DNA from: Neckera pumila
Taxonomy: Eukaryota > Streptophyta > Bryopsida > Hypnales > Neckeraceae
Direction of reading: 5' to 3'
Length of the DNA: 64,000 bases
Assembly (NCBI GenBank): GCA_963969595.1
Contig: OZ018411.1
Span: 27,043,445 to 27,107,444 of the forward strand
The translations under genes were made by a program, and so were the position numbers. Under the pieces are notes generated by a model, which searched no databases, was not told the origin of the DNA, and saw only the letters and a list, made by a program, of their open reading frames with translations. Within the stretch, counting starts at the first letter, position 1; the number at the start of each line of letters is the position of its first letter. Below are positions 12,133-22,855 of the stretch, in pieces.

Positions 12133-12534
12133 GAGTGGCAACCCATCCTGAGTCAAGAGGGGCACTCCATGGATTTGTGTGGAGAAGGACGGTAGGCCAA
12201 CGATCCTAGGCGAAAACAATATGGTTAGATTGGCATTTCAATCCCCTGCCTCCTTCGTTATTAGTGTAAATGAGTATATGGGAAGATGAATAAGCCGATT
12301 ATTACCCAAATTCCAATTATGTCTACATGTACATGTTTGTTATGAAATGTATGCTCTTGTGCACATTTGGGCAGAATTGAGATGAGAGTGTCAATAGGCT
12401 CACTTATCATAATTCCAATTCAAGTTATTCAACTCTAAGTTATAAAAAAGCCAAGCTAGAGCCAAATGATAAACCCAAACATGTAGTGATTTTAATTCTC
12501 AACTCAAGAGTCAGCAGCAACTCAAGAGTCGGCT

Positions 12535-12758
12535 GGAGGGATTGACCCCCTCATTGCCACTGCGTTTTATTCCTAAGTAAACATTAGAATTTTTTATTTG
12601 CCACCTATGATAAAATTTGGAGATTTTGAATTCATGTTTGGAGTAAGACACCCCAAATTAGTTAGGAGAGGTGATGAAATGCAAAATTAACACAACGCAA
12701 ATAGGGGACAGTTTTTTACATTTATTCTTGGCAAAGGCAATGAGGGGGTCAATCCCCC
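12535..12758. repeat. 224-bp element with about 23-bp inverted ends
   Basis: GGGATTGACCCCCTCATTGCC on the left (within 12535-12558) is matched by its complement within 12736-12758. The inverted ends are nearly perfect over about 23 bp, while the interior is AT-rich and unique. It is GC-richer than its surroundings. This could be a MITE of a separate family; no clear target-site duplication was seen. The flanks 12133-12534 and 12759-13500 hold only AT-rich spacer. Confidence 0.45.
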
Positions 12759-13529
12759 TAAATTGCCAATTAGTTTATTGTTAGCCGAAAGAATTGGGAA
12801 AAAAAACTAGTTGCAATTCGAAAAACTTTAGCAAAAAAATGGTATAAAAATCTACATAATTCCTATTTGGAGAAAGAAAAAGAAAAAGAAAAAAACGGAC
12901 TTGATACTTCAAAATCCTGGTTCAACATTGGAATTATGCAAAAAAATAGCTGGTAAAACTAAAGAAAATCCCCAACACAGGTCCCACCCTCTTTTTCTTC
13001 TTTTTTTGACACAAATGAAAGCAAATTCATGAGCATGACTGACTTCTAAGTTTGATAAAATGGTCAGACTTGGTTGGGTGTTTTTTTCATTTTTTTTCAT
13101 TTTTTTTCATTTTTTGAACAAATGAACTGGAATTTCATCAATGGGTCAGACTTGGTATTCAATGAACTGAGGAATTATGAGTAGGGGAGAAAAATCTGGA
13201 AAGACTGGAATTTTATGATATTGCAGTCAATTTCCAAGCCCAACAATTGTAGCTTTTCCTCTTTATGATAAGGCCAGTAAAATAAGAACAGAAAAGGGGG
13301 CATGGTAAGTGATCATTGATCTGTCCATGTTACTACCACCCGTCCAAAAGATACAAAGCCTTTTTTCGCAGCACACAAGTCTTGTTCTTCAAATGCATCC
13401 TTCAGTTCAAATACACCTGAGTGTGTACGCGCAACGTGTATTCCAACTTGCCGTAAAAGGAGGGGGGGTTGAAAAAAAAAATAGTGTGTGGTCGTGGAAT
13501 TGCCATCGATGATGATGGTGGTGGAAGTC

Positions 13530-13790
13530 ATGCATACATACACACACGAGGAAAAGGTGTTCAATTCCAATAGCGCCTCATATTGGTGTGCATCTTCAAT
13601 ACACCAATAGAAAGAAGGTCTTTGAGTACCAAGGAATAGTGTCTGGGTTTTGGTGCATGCATACACGAGAAAAAGCTGTTCAATTCCAATCTTGGTTCGT
13701 ATTGGTTTGCCTCTTTGTAACATCTAGTAGAAGGTATTTGAGCACTAAGCAAGGGTGTCTGGGTTTGGTGCCAAAGTGCACATAAGGTGA
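13530..13790 (+). repeat. Two-unit tandem duplication, about 122 bp each
   Basis: Two diverged units begin with CATGCATACA and contain GTTCAATTCCAAT, a TATTGGT motif, then GAGTACCAAG or GAGCACTAAG and GTGTCTGGGTTT. The unit boundary is near 13655. Overlapping open frames on both strands are by-products of the duplication. No function is assigned. Confidence 0.5.
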
Positions 13791-13958
13791 TCAAGCCTAT
13801 TATTCCCACCTTTTTCAATTATGCCCTCATGTATTCATGGTGTACATTTCAAGAAACTGAATTAATCTTGTTGAAGTCTACTATCTTGTATGATGATTAT
13901 CGGTTTTATAATTGTCTTGTCTTTAATAATTAACAACTATTTTGTCAATTTAAATAAT

Positions 13959-13995
13959 TGACAACTATTTTGTCATATTGACAAAATAGTTGTCA
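13959..13995. repeat. Perfect 17-bp hairpin
   Basis: TGACAACTATTTTGTCA at 13959-13975 is followed after 3 nt by its exact complement at 13979-13995. A weaker third copy of the arm lies just upstream (near 13930-13947) and another just downstream. It could be a decayed foldback element. Confidence 0.5.
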
Positions 13996-14689
13996 GTAGT
14001 TGGCAAAAGAGTTGTCTAGTGCCTTCTACATAATCCAAAAAATTGGGGAAGAAAAAATAGAAGGAGCAGGGACAGGTTTAGACACTTTAATTTGATGCAT
14101 GTCCGTTTGGATTTGCAACTTTCAAAGTCGGATGAACTTATCGTTACTTTTCAAACTCAATATTTCTTATTCTATACATTCAAAGTTTGAATCAATTAAA
14201 GGATTGACTCTAAAAAAGGCACAGATTATACTAAAATAGTAGAATGAGTTCCATTGTTTATAGGAGATCAAAGAAAAAACACAAAATGAATACTAGAGTC
14301 CACTCGGACTTCAATGGAAAAAAATTTAAATTATTTTTCTTATGAGTAATTGAGTGGCTTCAAAAATAATACAATTATGCATATTTTATCGATTTCTCTT
14401 TAAGCAATTTTTGTATTTAGGAACAAAATTAGATGTTTCTACTAAATTGGCCCACCTATAAAGTCCACCTTCCTAATGATTACATGTAAGACCTTCATTT
14501 TTTGTAATCAAATCAAGTTGTATGAGAAATGAAGTTATCTCTACCACATTTGTATTTCTTATATGCATTACAATAAATGACTTTGCTGCTGGAAGTTGAG
14601 AGGCTGATCTAGTCATACCAACAATAAGACTTATATTATAGAGCTTGTATACAATACACATTCAAGGTATATGTGTAGAGTTGTTTTTA

Positions 14690-15290
14690 GTATGAATTGA
14701 TAGATTGCATCACTACTAATGCAGAAATATCATGACTAAAACTAGAGGTCACACCATCTCATTATTCACCATTATACACAAATATGAATTGATCGGTTGC
14801 CCCACTTCTAATGCAAACATAATGTGACTAAGAGCTAAGAGTAGAAGACATGTCATCTAAACGTTTGTATTCAATACGTGGGAAGATGGGCCATTGTTCT
14901 TTACATCACTTTCATGTTGCCAAAATTAGAGGTCACACCATCTCATTATTCATCATTGTTCACAAATATGAATTGATCGGTTGCCTCACTTCTTATGCGA
15001 ACATAATGTGATTAAGATTAGTAGACATGTCATCTAAGTGTTTGTATTCAATACGTGGGAAGATAGGCATTGTTTCTTTACATCACTTCTATGCTGCCAA
15101 AATAAAGGTTACACCATCTCATTATTCATCATTGTACACAAATATGAATTGATTGGTTGTATCACTTTTAATGCAAACAAAAAGTGACTAAGATTAGGAG
15201 GGCATGCAATCTCATTATTGTAATCAATATTTGAAAAGATAGGTCACTTTTTATGTACATCACTTCTATGCTACCACTCTTAAACATTAC
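14690..15290 (+). repeat. Tandem repeat, about 180-bp unit, three copies plus a partial
   Basis: Units start at the motif AGGTCACACCATCTC near 14746 and 14930, and at AGGTTACACCATCTC near 15106, giving periods of about 184 and 176 bp. Each contains AATATGAATTGAT, a GCAAACATAATGTGA-like motif, and a TTCAATACGTGGGAAGAT motif (decayed in the last unit). A partial unit precedes them from about 14690. Non-coding, satellite-like. Confidence 0.65.
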
Positions 15291-15911
15291 AAACAAATAT
15301 AATAAAATAATCTTTTATACTTGTTAATTGTACTAGTACTAGAGATATTGTTTTATTGACTTGACAAGTGGAAATTGTTATAACAGACAAAAAATAACTC
15401 TTCAATGTCTACCAAAGCTTACATTCTTGAAGTAAAAGCAATGAATTCTTGGTTGTTTAGATCTTCTACATCATCTAATTATTACTAGTTAAATATATGA
15501 AAAAATATTGAATAAATGGCAATGCATTTGATTATAATAAGTGATTCTATTGTAAAAATTATGGATTTTTGAGTTATTTTTGGATCTTAATTATCTTCCA
15601 TTATGTATCTTTTGGACCGTACGTCCCTTAGTCGTGTTTTTAGTATTATTAGAAAGCTCTTTGCAGTGAAGGATTTCTAAACATTGTTTTGTGGCATTTG
15701 GACATACGGTGTGAAAGTTACATATTTTTGAGTTATAGACCAACACCAAAGGGCTATACTAGTCCATATATTTGTTTTATTTTGTTTGTTACAGTGAGAT
15801 CTTGAATCGTGCGTCCCCTTGGTCATGTTTTTGGTACTGTCAAAAAACTCTTTGCGAAAGAAGGGTGTATGAGTTTTGTTTGTAGCATTGGAACCTATAG
15901 TGTGAAAGATA

Positions 15912-16844
15912 TTAACCCCTAAAGTCCCAAGGCCCTTTTTCTGTCAAAAACAACTCAAAACTGTCAATTCTCCTGCGTTCGTCAAAGAAAATATTTTATT
16001 TATTTATTTTAGAATCTATGTGTAGGATATCGTACTTAACTTATCTAAGATCATGTGGTAAAAATTTCGTAAAGTTTGACCGTACGGATTAGAAGATGTT
16101 AGCATTCAAAGTTGGAAAATTTTGATTTTTTGAACACTGACTTGCAATTTTAGATGACTTTGACTGCCATTTGTAAAAACATTGCACTACAGACTTTGAA
16201 TTCAATTTTTTTTATGTTGAATAATTGAGTTGAGAATCTAAGAAAAAAAAAATTCCAAAAAAATACACTTGATTTTCATTCTTTAAAAAATTATTAAGTA
16301 GAAATAGGTCCAAGATTGAACAAAAAACTAAATTGTCAATAGCTCTAAGATGGGATTAAAACATTATAATCCCAACAGAGAGATTGTTTTAATAATCAAA
16401 CTTAACCTTGCCAAACAATTTTTTTTTGAAAAATTGTGAAAATTGCATTCAAAAATGAGTCCTACAGGTTATTTTTTCAAGAAGATGCTCTAAGTGCCCG
16501 AAAAATAAGATTGTCCATAACTTTCACAGAACAAATCCAAATGGAATGAATCAAAGCTTCTCATATAGATAAAAATACAATCTATGAGAAAATAATTTAA
16601 AAATTTGAAAAAAAAATAATTTGTGTGAGAAGATTTTTGCCCGCCGCATTGAAAAAAAAGACCTTTTGTGTCATAACTTTTGTTCCCATGCACCAATTGA
16701 AATAAAAATTATATTTACATAAAGCTAATGTATTTTTCTATCTTCACAAAAAAGTTCAAAAATTAATGATGAATATTGAAGCCGTAGTAGCCTACCCAAA
16801 ATCCATTTTGTCCCCCAAAGGGACAATGGGACTTTAGGGGTTGA
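15912..16844. mobile_element. Telomere-like-TIR element, copy C (reverse orientation)
   Basis: TTAACCCCTAAAGTCCCAAGG at the left is matched by GGGACTTTAGGGGTT at the right. The internal landmarks of copy A appear in reverse complement and reverse order, for example the GATTGTCCATAAC block near 16511 and a CATAACTTTTGTTCCCATG-like block near 16673. It splits the satellite-like array between its second and third units, so insertion came after the array formed. Confidence 0.7.
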
Positions 16845-18087
16845 ACTTCAAAATGATTATTTATAAATTAAAAAATAAAAAATATTTTACTTTTGAAGCA
16901 TCTATATACCTTATAAATGAGGTTTTTTGATTTGTATAGTTTTATTATGGTGAGATCTCCATAACTATGTGTCCCTAGTCACGTTTTTTGTATTGTTGGA
17001 AAGTCTTCTATGAGGAGGGTGCATGGGCGCTGTTTTGTGGCATTTAAACCTATTGTGCAAAAGTAATTGAATTTTGGAAGTTTTTATGAATAAAAAAATG
17101 AGAAAATTACTTTTCCATGTATTTTGGTTGTGGCAGCGGCATATGGCACACTAATTTATACCTTAAATGAAGTTGTTTATTTTGTTTTGTATTATTTTGT
17201 GTTGTTTGTTTATTTGTTTTAAAGAAGTCTCTGAAATCGTGTATCTCCTTGTCATGTTTTTGGTATTGTCAAAAATTTCTCTACAAGGAGGAGTGCCTGG
17301 GGCTTTATTTTGCAATATTCTGACTCATGGCAAAGGAAATATTGAATTTTGAAGTTTTTTTGAATTAAAAAAACTAGAAAATTATTATTTTTCTTATATC
17401 ATATATTGTGACAATGGCATAGGGCATACGAGTCCATACTTTAAATAAGGTTGTTTGTTTCTTTGTTAAGTTTGTTATGGTGAGATCTTCGAAACTGTTC
17501 TTCTATTGGTTGTATTTTTGAGAAAGTCGAAAAGCTCTTTAAGAAGAGGGGTGCATAGACTTTATTTCGTGGCGCTTTGACTCATGAAAAAAAAAGATAC
17601 TAAACTGGAATTAAAAAATTATTTTTATTTTTATTTATTATATTGTGGCAAAGACAGGGCATACTAGTATACATCTATACCTTGAATCAGGTTGTTTGTT
17701 TTGTTTTCTTTTTATAAGCAGAGATCTAAGAAACCGTGAGTCCTCCAACACGATTCTGGTGACCGTTCAAAAGTTCTTTGCAAAGAGGGGTGCATGGACT
17801 TTGTGGTGTTTGGACATGCGGTGTGAAAGTTCTTGAATTTCAAAATTTATATAAAATAAAAAATAAAAATTTAATTTTTACTTTTATTTTGGTTCACATG
17901 GTACTCTATCCATACATTAAGTTAGCATGGTCTTTTAACTATATGTAGGTACCTTATTTGTTTATTTGTTATGGTGAGATCTCTTGGACCGTGCATCCCC
18001 ATTCATGTTTCTGGTACCGTCAAAAAGCTCTTTGCAAGGAGTGGTGTTCAGACTTTGTTTCGTAACATCAATACCTTAAATGAGGCT

Positions 18088-18387
18088 GTATGTATGTATG
18101 TATGTATGTATGTATGTATGTATGTATGTATGTATGTATGTATGTATGTTTGTTTGTTTGTATGTATGTTTGTTTGTTTGTTTGTTTGTTTGTTTGTTTG
18201 TTTGTTTGTTTGTTTGTTTGTTTGTTTGTTTGTTTGTTTGTTTGTTTGTTTGTTTGTTTGTTTGTTTGTTTGTTTTGTTTTGTTTTGTTTTGTTTTGTTT
18301 TGTTTTGTTTTGTTTTGTTTTGTTTTGTTTTGTTTTGTTTTGTTTTGTTTTGTTTTGTTTTGTTTTGTTTTGTTTTGTTTTGTTTGT
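18088..18387 (+). repeat. Compound microsatellite TGTA / TGTT / TTTTG
   Basis: About 300 bp with three phases in order: TGTA tetranucleotides to about 18147, TGTT tetranucleotides with one TGTA interruption to about 18273, then TTTTG pentanucleotides to about 18387. Long frames on both strands (repeated Cys-Val, Phe-Val-Leu or Lys-Gln-Asn patterns) are artefacts. It lies exactly where other array units carry TTGTTTGTTTTGTTTTG, which suggests growth from that seed. Confidence 0.9.
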
Positions 18388-18580
18388 AGCATGGACAACT
18401 TCCTGACCGTGCGTCCCCCGGCCACGTGCTTGGTACCGTCGGAAAGCTCTCGCCGAGGAGGGGTGCACCGGCTTGGTTTCGTGGCGTTTGGAGCGGTGGT
18501 GCAAAAGTTATTGAATTTCAAAGTATTTATTGATTAAAAATTTAGAAAATTACTTTTACTTTGATTTTGGTGGCGTTCTT

Positions 18581-18655
18581 GGTACTGGGAGTGGAACCGG
18601 GAGTAAAAGTGGGAGTAGAATCGGAAGTAGAACCAGGAGTGGAACCGGGAGTAGA
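18581..18655 (+). repeat. 12-bp minisatellite
   Basis: About six imperfect units of GGGAGTGGAACC within the last spacer of the satellite-like array. It is purine-rich and GC-rich against an AT-rich background. Confidence 0.7.
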
Positions 18656-18920
18656 TGAAAATTGGGCCAACGGCACAGGGTCACACTAGTATACATTAAA
18701 TTAGGTTGTTTGTTTTATTTTGTTTGTTATATAAAAATATCTGAAAATGTGCGTCCCATAGTTGCATTCTTGGTATTGTTTACAAAACTCTTTGCAAGGA
18801 GGCCAGGGTGCACACACTTTGTTTTGTGGCATTTGAACATACAGTGTAAAGTTTATGGATTTTTGAAATACAGGCCAATGCCACATAGCTATATTAGTTT
18901 AAAGAGTTTGCTATAACAAT

Positions 18921-21900
18921 CTCACTCTTGAGATCAAATTTCATTGTATAGCTATTATCAATTTATTTTTTCCTTCATCTAAAATTTTCTAGTGTTTTAT
19001 TTGTTTATTTGTGTGCAAATGCAAGGGAAAATTCATTGCAAAAAGGAGGGGACAACCCCAACGCACATGACTTGCTATGTTCAATTTGTAACAATGTCCA
19101 CTACACTAAAGATGGTAAATAGTGTTACCTACACTAATTGTTTTTGAAGTATCATAACTTATTATTCTTTATGAATATTTTTACCATGAACATAGGTATT
19201 GATATGTTTTAAAGTTGCAGTTCTCAATAAATGTAGTTGGTAAAATTTCTCATCAAGAGTAATAATTTATGGCATTTTAAAAGCAAGTAGTGTGGGTAAT
19301 ACTAAATACCTTCATTATTGTACTGTATTTTCAATTCCAGTATTGTAAAATTTTGACAAAAAACTCGCCACAAATTTGACGACCTTTTCACTGGCTAAGG
19401 TACACTATTTACTAAATTTTGGTTAGGATGATAAGCTATACCGCTAACTTATAGCATCATTTCATAGAATCAACTACTTTTAGGGTGACTTTAGAAAGTC
19501 ACACTAGTTTTTATGTTTGGAGACCTGCTTACTTTAGAAGATACCGTTACACGTGTCAATTCGTTTTACTAAAGCAGCCACAAATGCACGATCCGGAATG
19601 GATATGAATTCATTGATGACAGGTTTGGATAATCAGTTGAATGATCTGTTGACCACGGCTCACTGATTTGTTCTATTATCAGTGTGGCGTAATTATTAGC
19701 CTCATCTCAAAAATTAGTGTCACCATAAAATTTTATCTTTGTAGAAAAAATAGAAAGTGATACATATAGTAATATTAACCCTTAAAATTTTTTCATGTTT
19801 AGATTTTAGAAGCCCAAAACTAATTCAAAATATTGGTAGGATCCTTTGGTTAAAAGAGTTGCTAAGTTGACTATTTCTTCCAACTCATTGCCAATTTACA
19901 TTGCAACTTCTTAAAAGATGTGATTAACTATTTTATTACATTGAAAACGAAAATGCCAGTATCTGAAAAACGCACGACAGTTCAAATTTTCATCACAGCT
20001 AAATTTTTTTTGCAACAGAACCCAAGTTTGAGGATGGAAGAAATGTTTACAGGTTTCGAATATCAAATCAGGGCATAACTCAACAGCTGGCTCATCTGCA
20101 GCACCCAACACACCTCCCCCTCCCCCCACAGGCATCAAGAAGGGCGTACTTTGAACATAACCTAACACAATCAGGCCAGATCTGATCAACTATCACAGGA
20201 CTGCACCATAAACAGGGGAAACAGAATAATATCTTCTACATTTGACTTGCAAAAAGATAAGTTATTCAAGGTCTGCTAAACTAAAACCACTACAGTACTG
20301 TGAACCCCATCGCTTTTCATTCCCTGAAATAGTTACGAAACATGGGGTGAGTGACAAAATCACATACGACAAAACGTTAGGCTGACTTGACTACTTACAT
20401 TACACAAAATAGTGAAATTGGGTTGCCTCAACAATTAGGTTGCCTTCACTGATAGAAGTTAGCTCATGAACCATTGCTTGTCCACATGGAGGCGCATGCA
20501 ATTCTGTAAGCCCAAGCCATGAACAGTGCACCAACCTATACAACACATATAGTTATTGCATTCTTTTGCAATGATTGTACATATTTATATAGTGTTGAAT
20601 GTTGAGAAATTTGTATGGGGCAATCTAATTTCACTATTTTTGTGTAGATCATTTCCAGCCTATGATAAGTGAGAAGCGACAGAGGTTCGGATCTCCGGAA
20701 TGAAAATTGTTTGGGTTTGCTGTAGGAACAGTCAAGTTCTCTCATTTTGAATTTAGAGCATAACGCACAAATGCATACGAGAAGGTGAAATTCTCCATTT
20801 GGGACCCTCTCAACTGTAACTTATGGCACAACCTTCCTTGTCACACATTGCTTTCAGTTTGGTTGGCAGTGATGGCAGCCTTACCTGGGTTTCTCTCCAT
20901 GTGTCCTGTTTCGCCCCTTGTCCTTTCCCATCATGCATTTGAGCCTCCTGTACTATAGAGCTACCCTGATTAAAGGGATTATGGTGCTTTGAGAGATTTT
21001 TGTTTTCAATTGACCAACATGCAAAAGCTGATCAAAGATGTGATCAGCTCTTGGTGCATCACAGCCTTCATTGTCAATGTGCACAATATGAAAATGATGA
21101 ATGACGACTTTGTGATGTGAAAGGAGTAACTACAACATGTAATGTCCTCTGAACTTAAATTGTATTGTATGACTTTCTGTGCTAGAATGTTTCAAAAGCT
21201 TCTTGAACCACAAATAACATTTACTGTTGGAGCATGAAATGCTGACTGACAAGGACAGTACAGTACTGTACTGTACATCTCAAGGTAGAGATTGGAAATC
21301 CTATCAGAAGAAAGTGTCAATGAGACCACCTCGTTTGCAGTATTTGAATAGAATGCTGCACCTCATTTGCAGTATTTGATAGAATTCTGCATAGCCTCCC
21401 TTATCTTCTCTTGGTATATCAGATTGAAGCATGTACAGTAACTGGCATCATGAGTTTCTGCATTGTTACATAACATGCACTAAAGTTGAGGTTAATAAAG
21501 AGAATCTAACATATTGAGTGAATATAAGCACAGTAGGAATGAGATCCCAAACCACAAGTATCAGACAGCTGCCAATAGGCCCCTCTTAACCCAAAAGTGA
21601 TTCTCTAGCTACACATATTTCTAGTTAGTTTGGTGGCTTGGAAAATATTGACAAAACATGATTTTCAAACAGGGTACTCAGCTAAGAATTGTAGAAAGCC
21701 AGAACCTAGAAGCTAAAACTTTCAAACTCAAATTATCAACAGAATCACCTCAGTTATGACCCAGCCATGCCCAGTTCAAGTTGTCCCAAGCGCACAAAAA
21801 CTAATGAGATAACTGCACCTAATTGTGACCCCTTTTGAAACCCGGACCCTACAAAGTTTTCCTTGACTCAATTCATGAGAGCCTAGGGTTGTTTCTAAGC

Positions 21901-22855
21901 ACACTTATATTCAACACTTTGAAAAGTCATAGTTTACTCATATGGTGTCCAGAAAATGCATAAGAAGAGAATCTAAGAAGACTCTTTTGACTCCCAACAA
22001 GGCCCAACAAAAAAATTAGGCAATTCAATAATTATTTGGACACAATTTGAACGCAAATGGCTTATTCGGACACATTTAGGAGTAGTTACCTTACACCACG
22101 CCTATTACTCAAAGAATGACTGCATCTCACTACAGAATGCAGAGAAAATATGTAAGGTACTGAAGGACTTCACAAGAAGTTCTACCTTGAGTTCCAGGTT
22201 ACAGCTGCTTTGAGGTCTCCTAGCTGTAGCAAAAGTGAGTCTTTTTCCTTCTATTGTCAATCTCTCTAAGGAAACCACAGCCATATTCTTCAGTAATCAA
22301 GTTGAAAGTTTGAGACTTTCAGTGGCTCTCTGTTGGCACCTCCCTGTCCAGCTTCATCTTATCAAACGTAAGTAAAACGTACAAGTCACGTAAAAGTACC
22401 CAAGGTTGTAGAAAGAACAGCTTACCTGAGCATTCTTATGAACGTGCAAACCGCATGAATCAAGAATCAAGAATGCAGAATAAAGTTGAAATGAATTAAG
22501 AATAAAGATGGTATCTTCATTATAACTAAATTGCAAGAAAGCTCTTCAACAGAGAGCTTCGCCTTTGATAAAATGGATCCAGAAAAATATAAACGTACCC
22601 GCACATGAGATATAAGTGCAGGAAAAATCTCTAAACAATGGCTTAAACCTAACAAAAAAAATGGGGCATTACACATATGAACAAGCTACCTGAGCTGCAA
22701 TAGCCAACATTAAGCACCCTTGGCTTTTGAATTGCCAAGAGACAGGTTTCAACATGATAGTAAAGGCATGTCTTTGGATAACTAGAAAATTCTGGCAAGC
22801 CAGGGAAACATGTTAAGCTCCACTTCTCCATCAATCAAACTCACAAGTTCATGAG
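18921..22855. other. Spacer and 3' flank of the kinesin gene
   Basis: AT-rich sequence at the left grades into more balanced composition from about 19900, which may include the kinesin 3' UTR. A local duplication of about 32 bp with core TTTGCAGTATTTGA lies at 21330-21395. No open frame here carries a recognisable motif, and no member of the major repeat families was found. Confidence 0.45.

Larger units (their letters stand above)
15600..18920 (+). repeat. Degenerate satellite-like array, about 250-bp unit, nine copies
   Basis: Nine anchors of the form ACCGTGCGTCCC (variously decayed) occur near 15616, 15806, 16963, 17236, 17496, 17734, 17988, 18406 and 18748. In most units the anchor is followed by a TTTTTGGTATTGTC-like motif, AAAGCTCTTTGCAAGGAGGG, a GTGGCATTTGAAC-like motif, then AAATGAGGTTGTTTGTTTTG and GGTGAGATCT. 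Typical spacing is 240-270 bp. The array is interrupted by a transposon at 15912-16844 and expanded by microsatellites at 18088-18387 and 18581-18655. Divergence between units implies age. No continuous reading frame spans the units. Confidence 0.7.

Noticed and set aside
14690..15290. CRISPR-like regular repeats
   Set aside because: Units of about 180 bp repeat in full with no unique spacers, in a plant nuclear genome.
17971..18537. Long open frames on both strands over the microsatellite (up to 188 codons)
   Set aside because: They consist of tetra- and pentanucleotide repeats read as repeated Cys-Val or Lys-Gln-Asn patterns; no start context, introns or domains.
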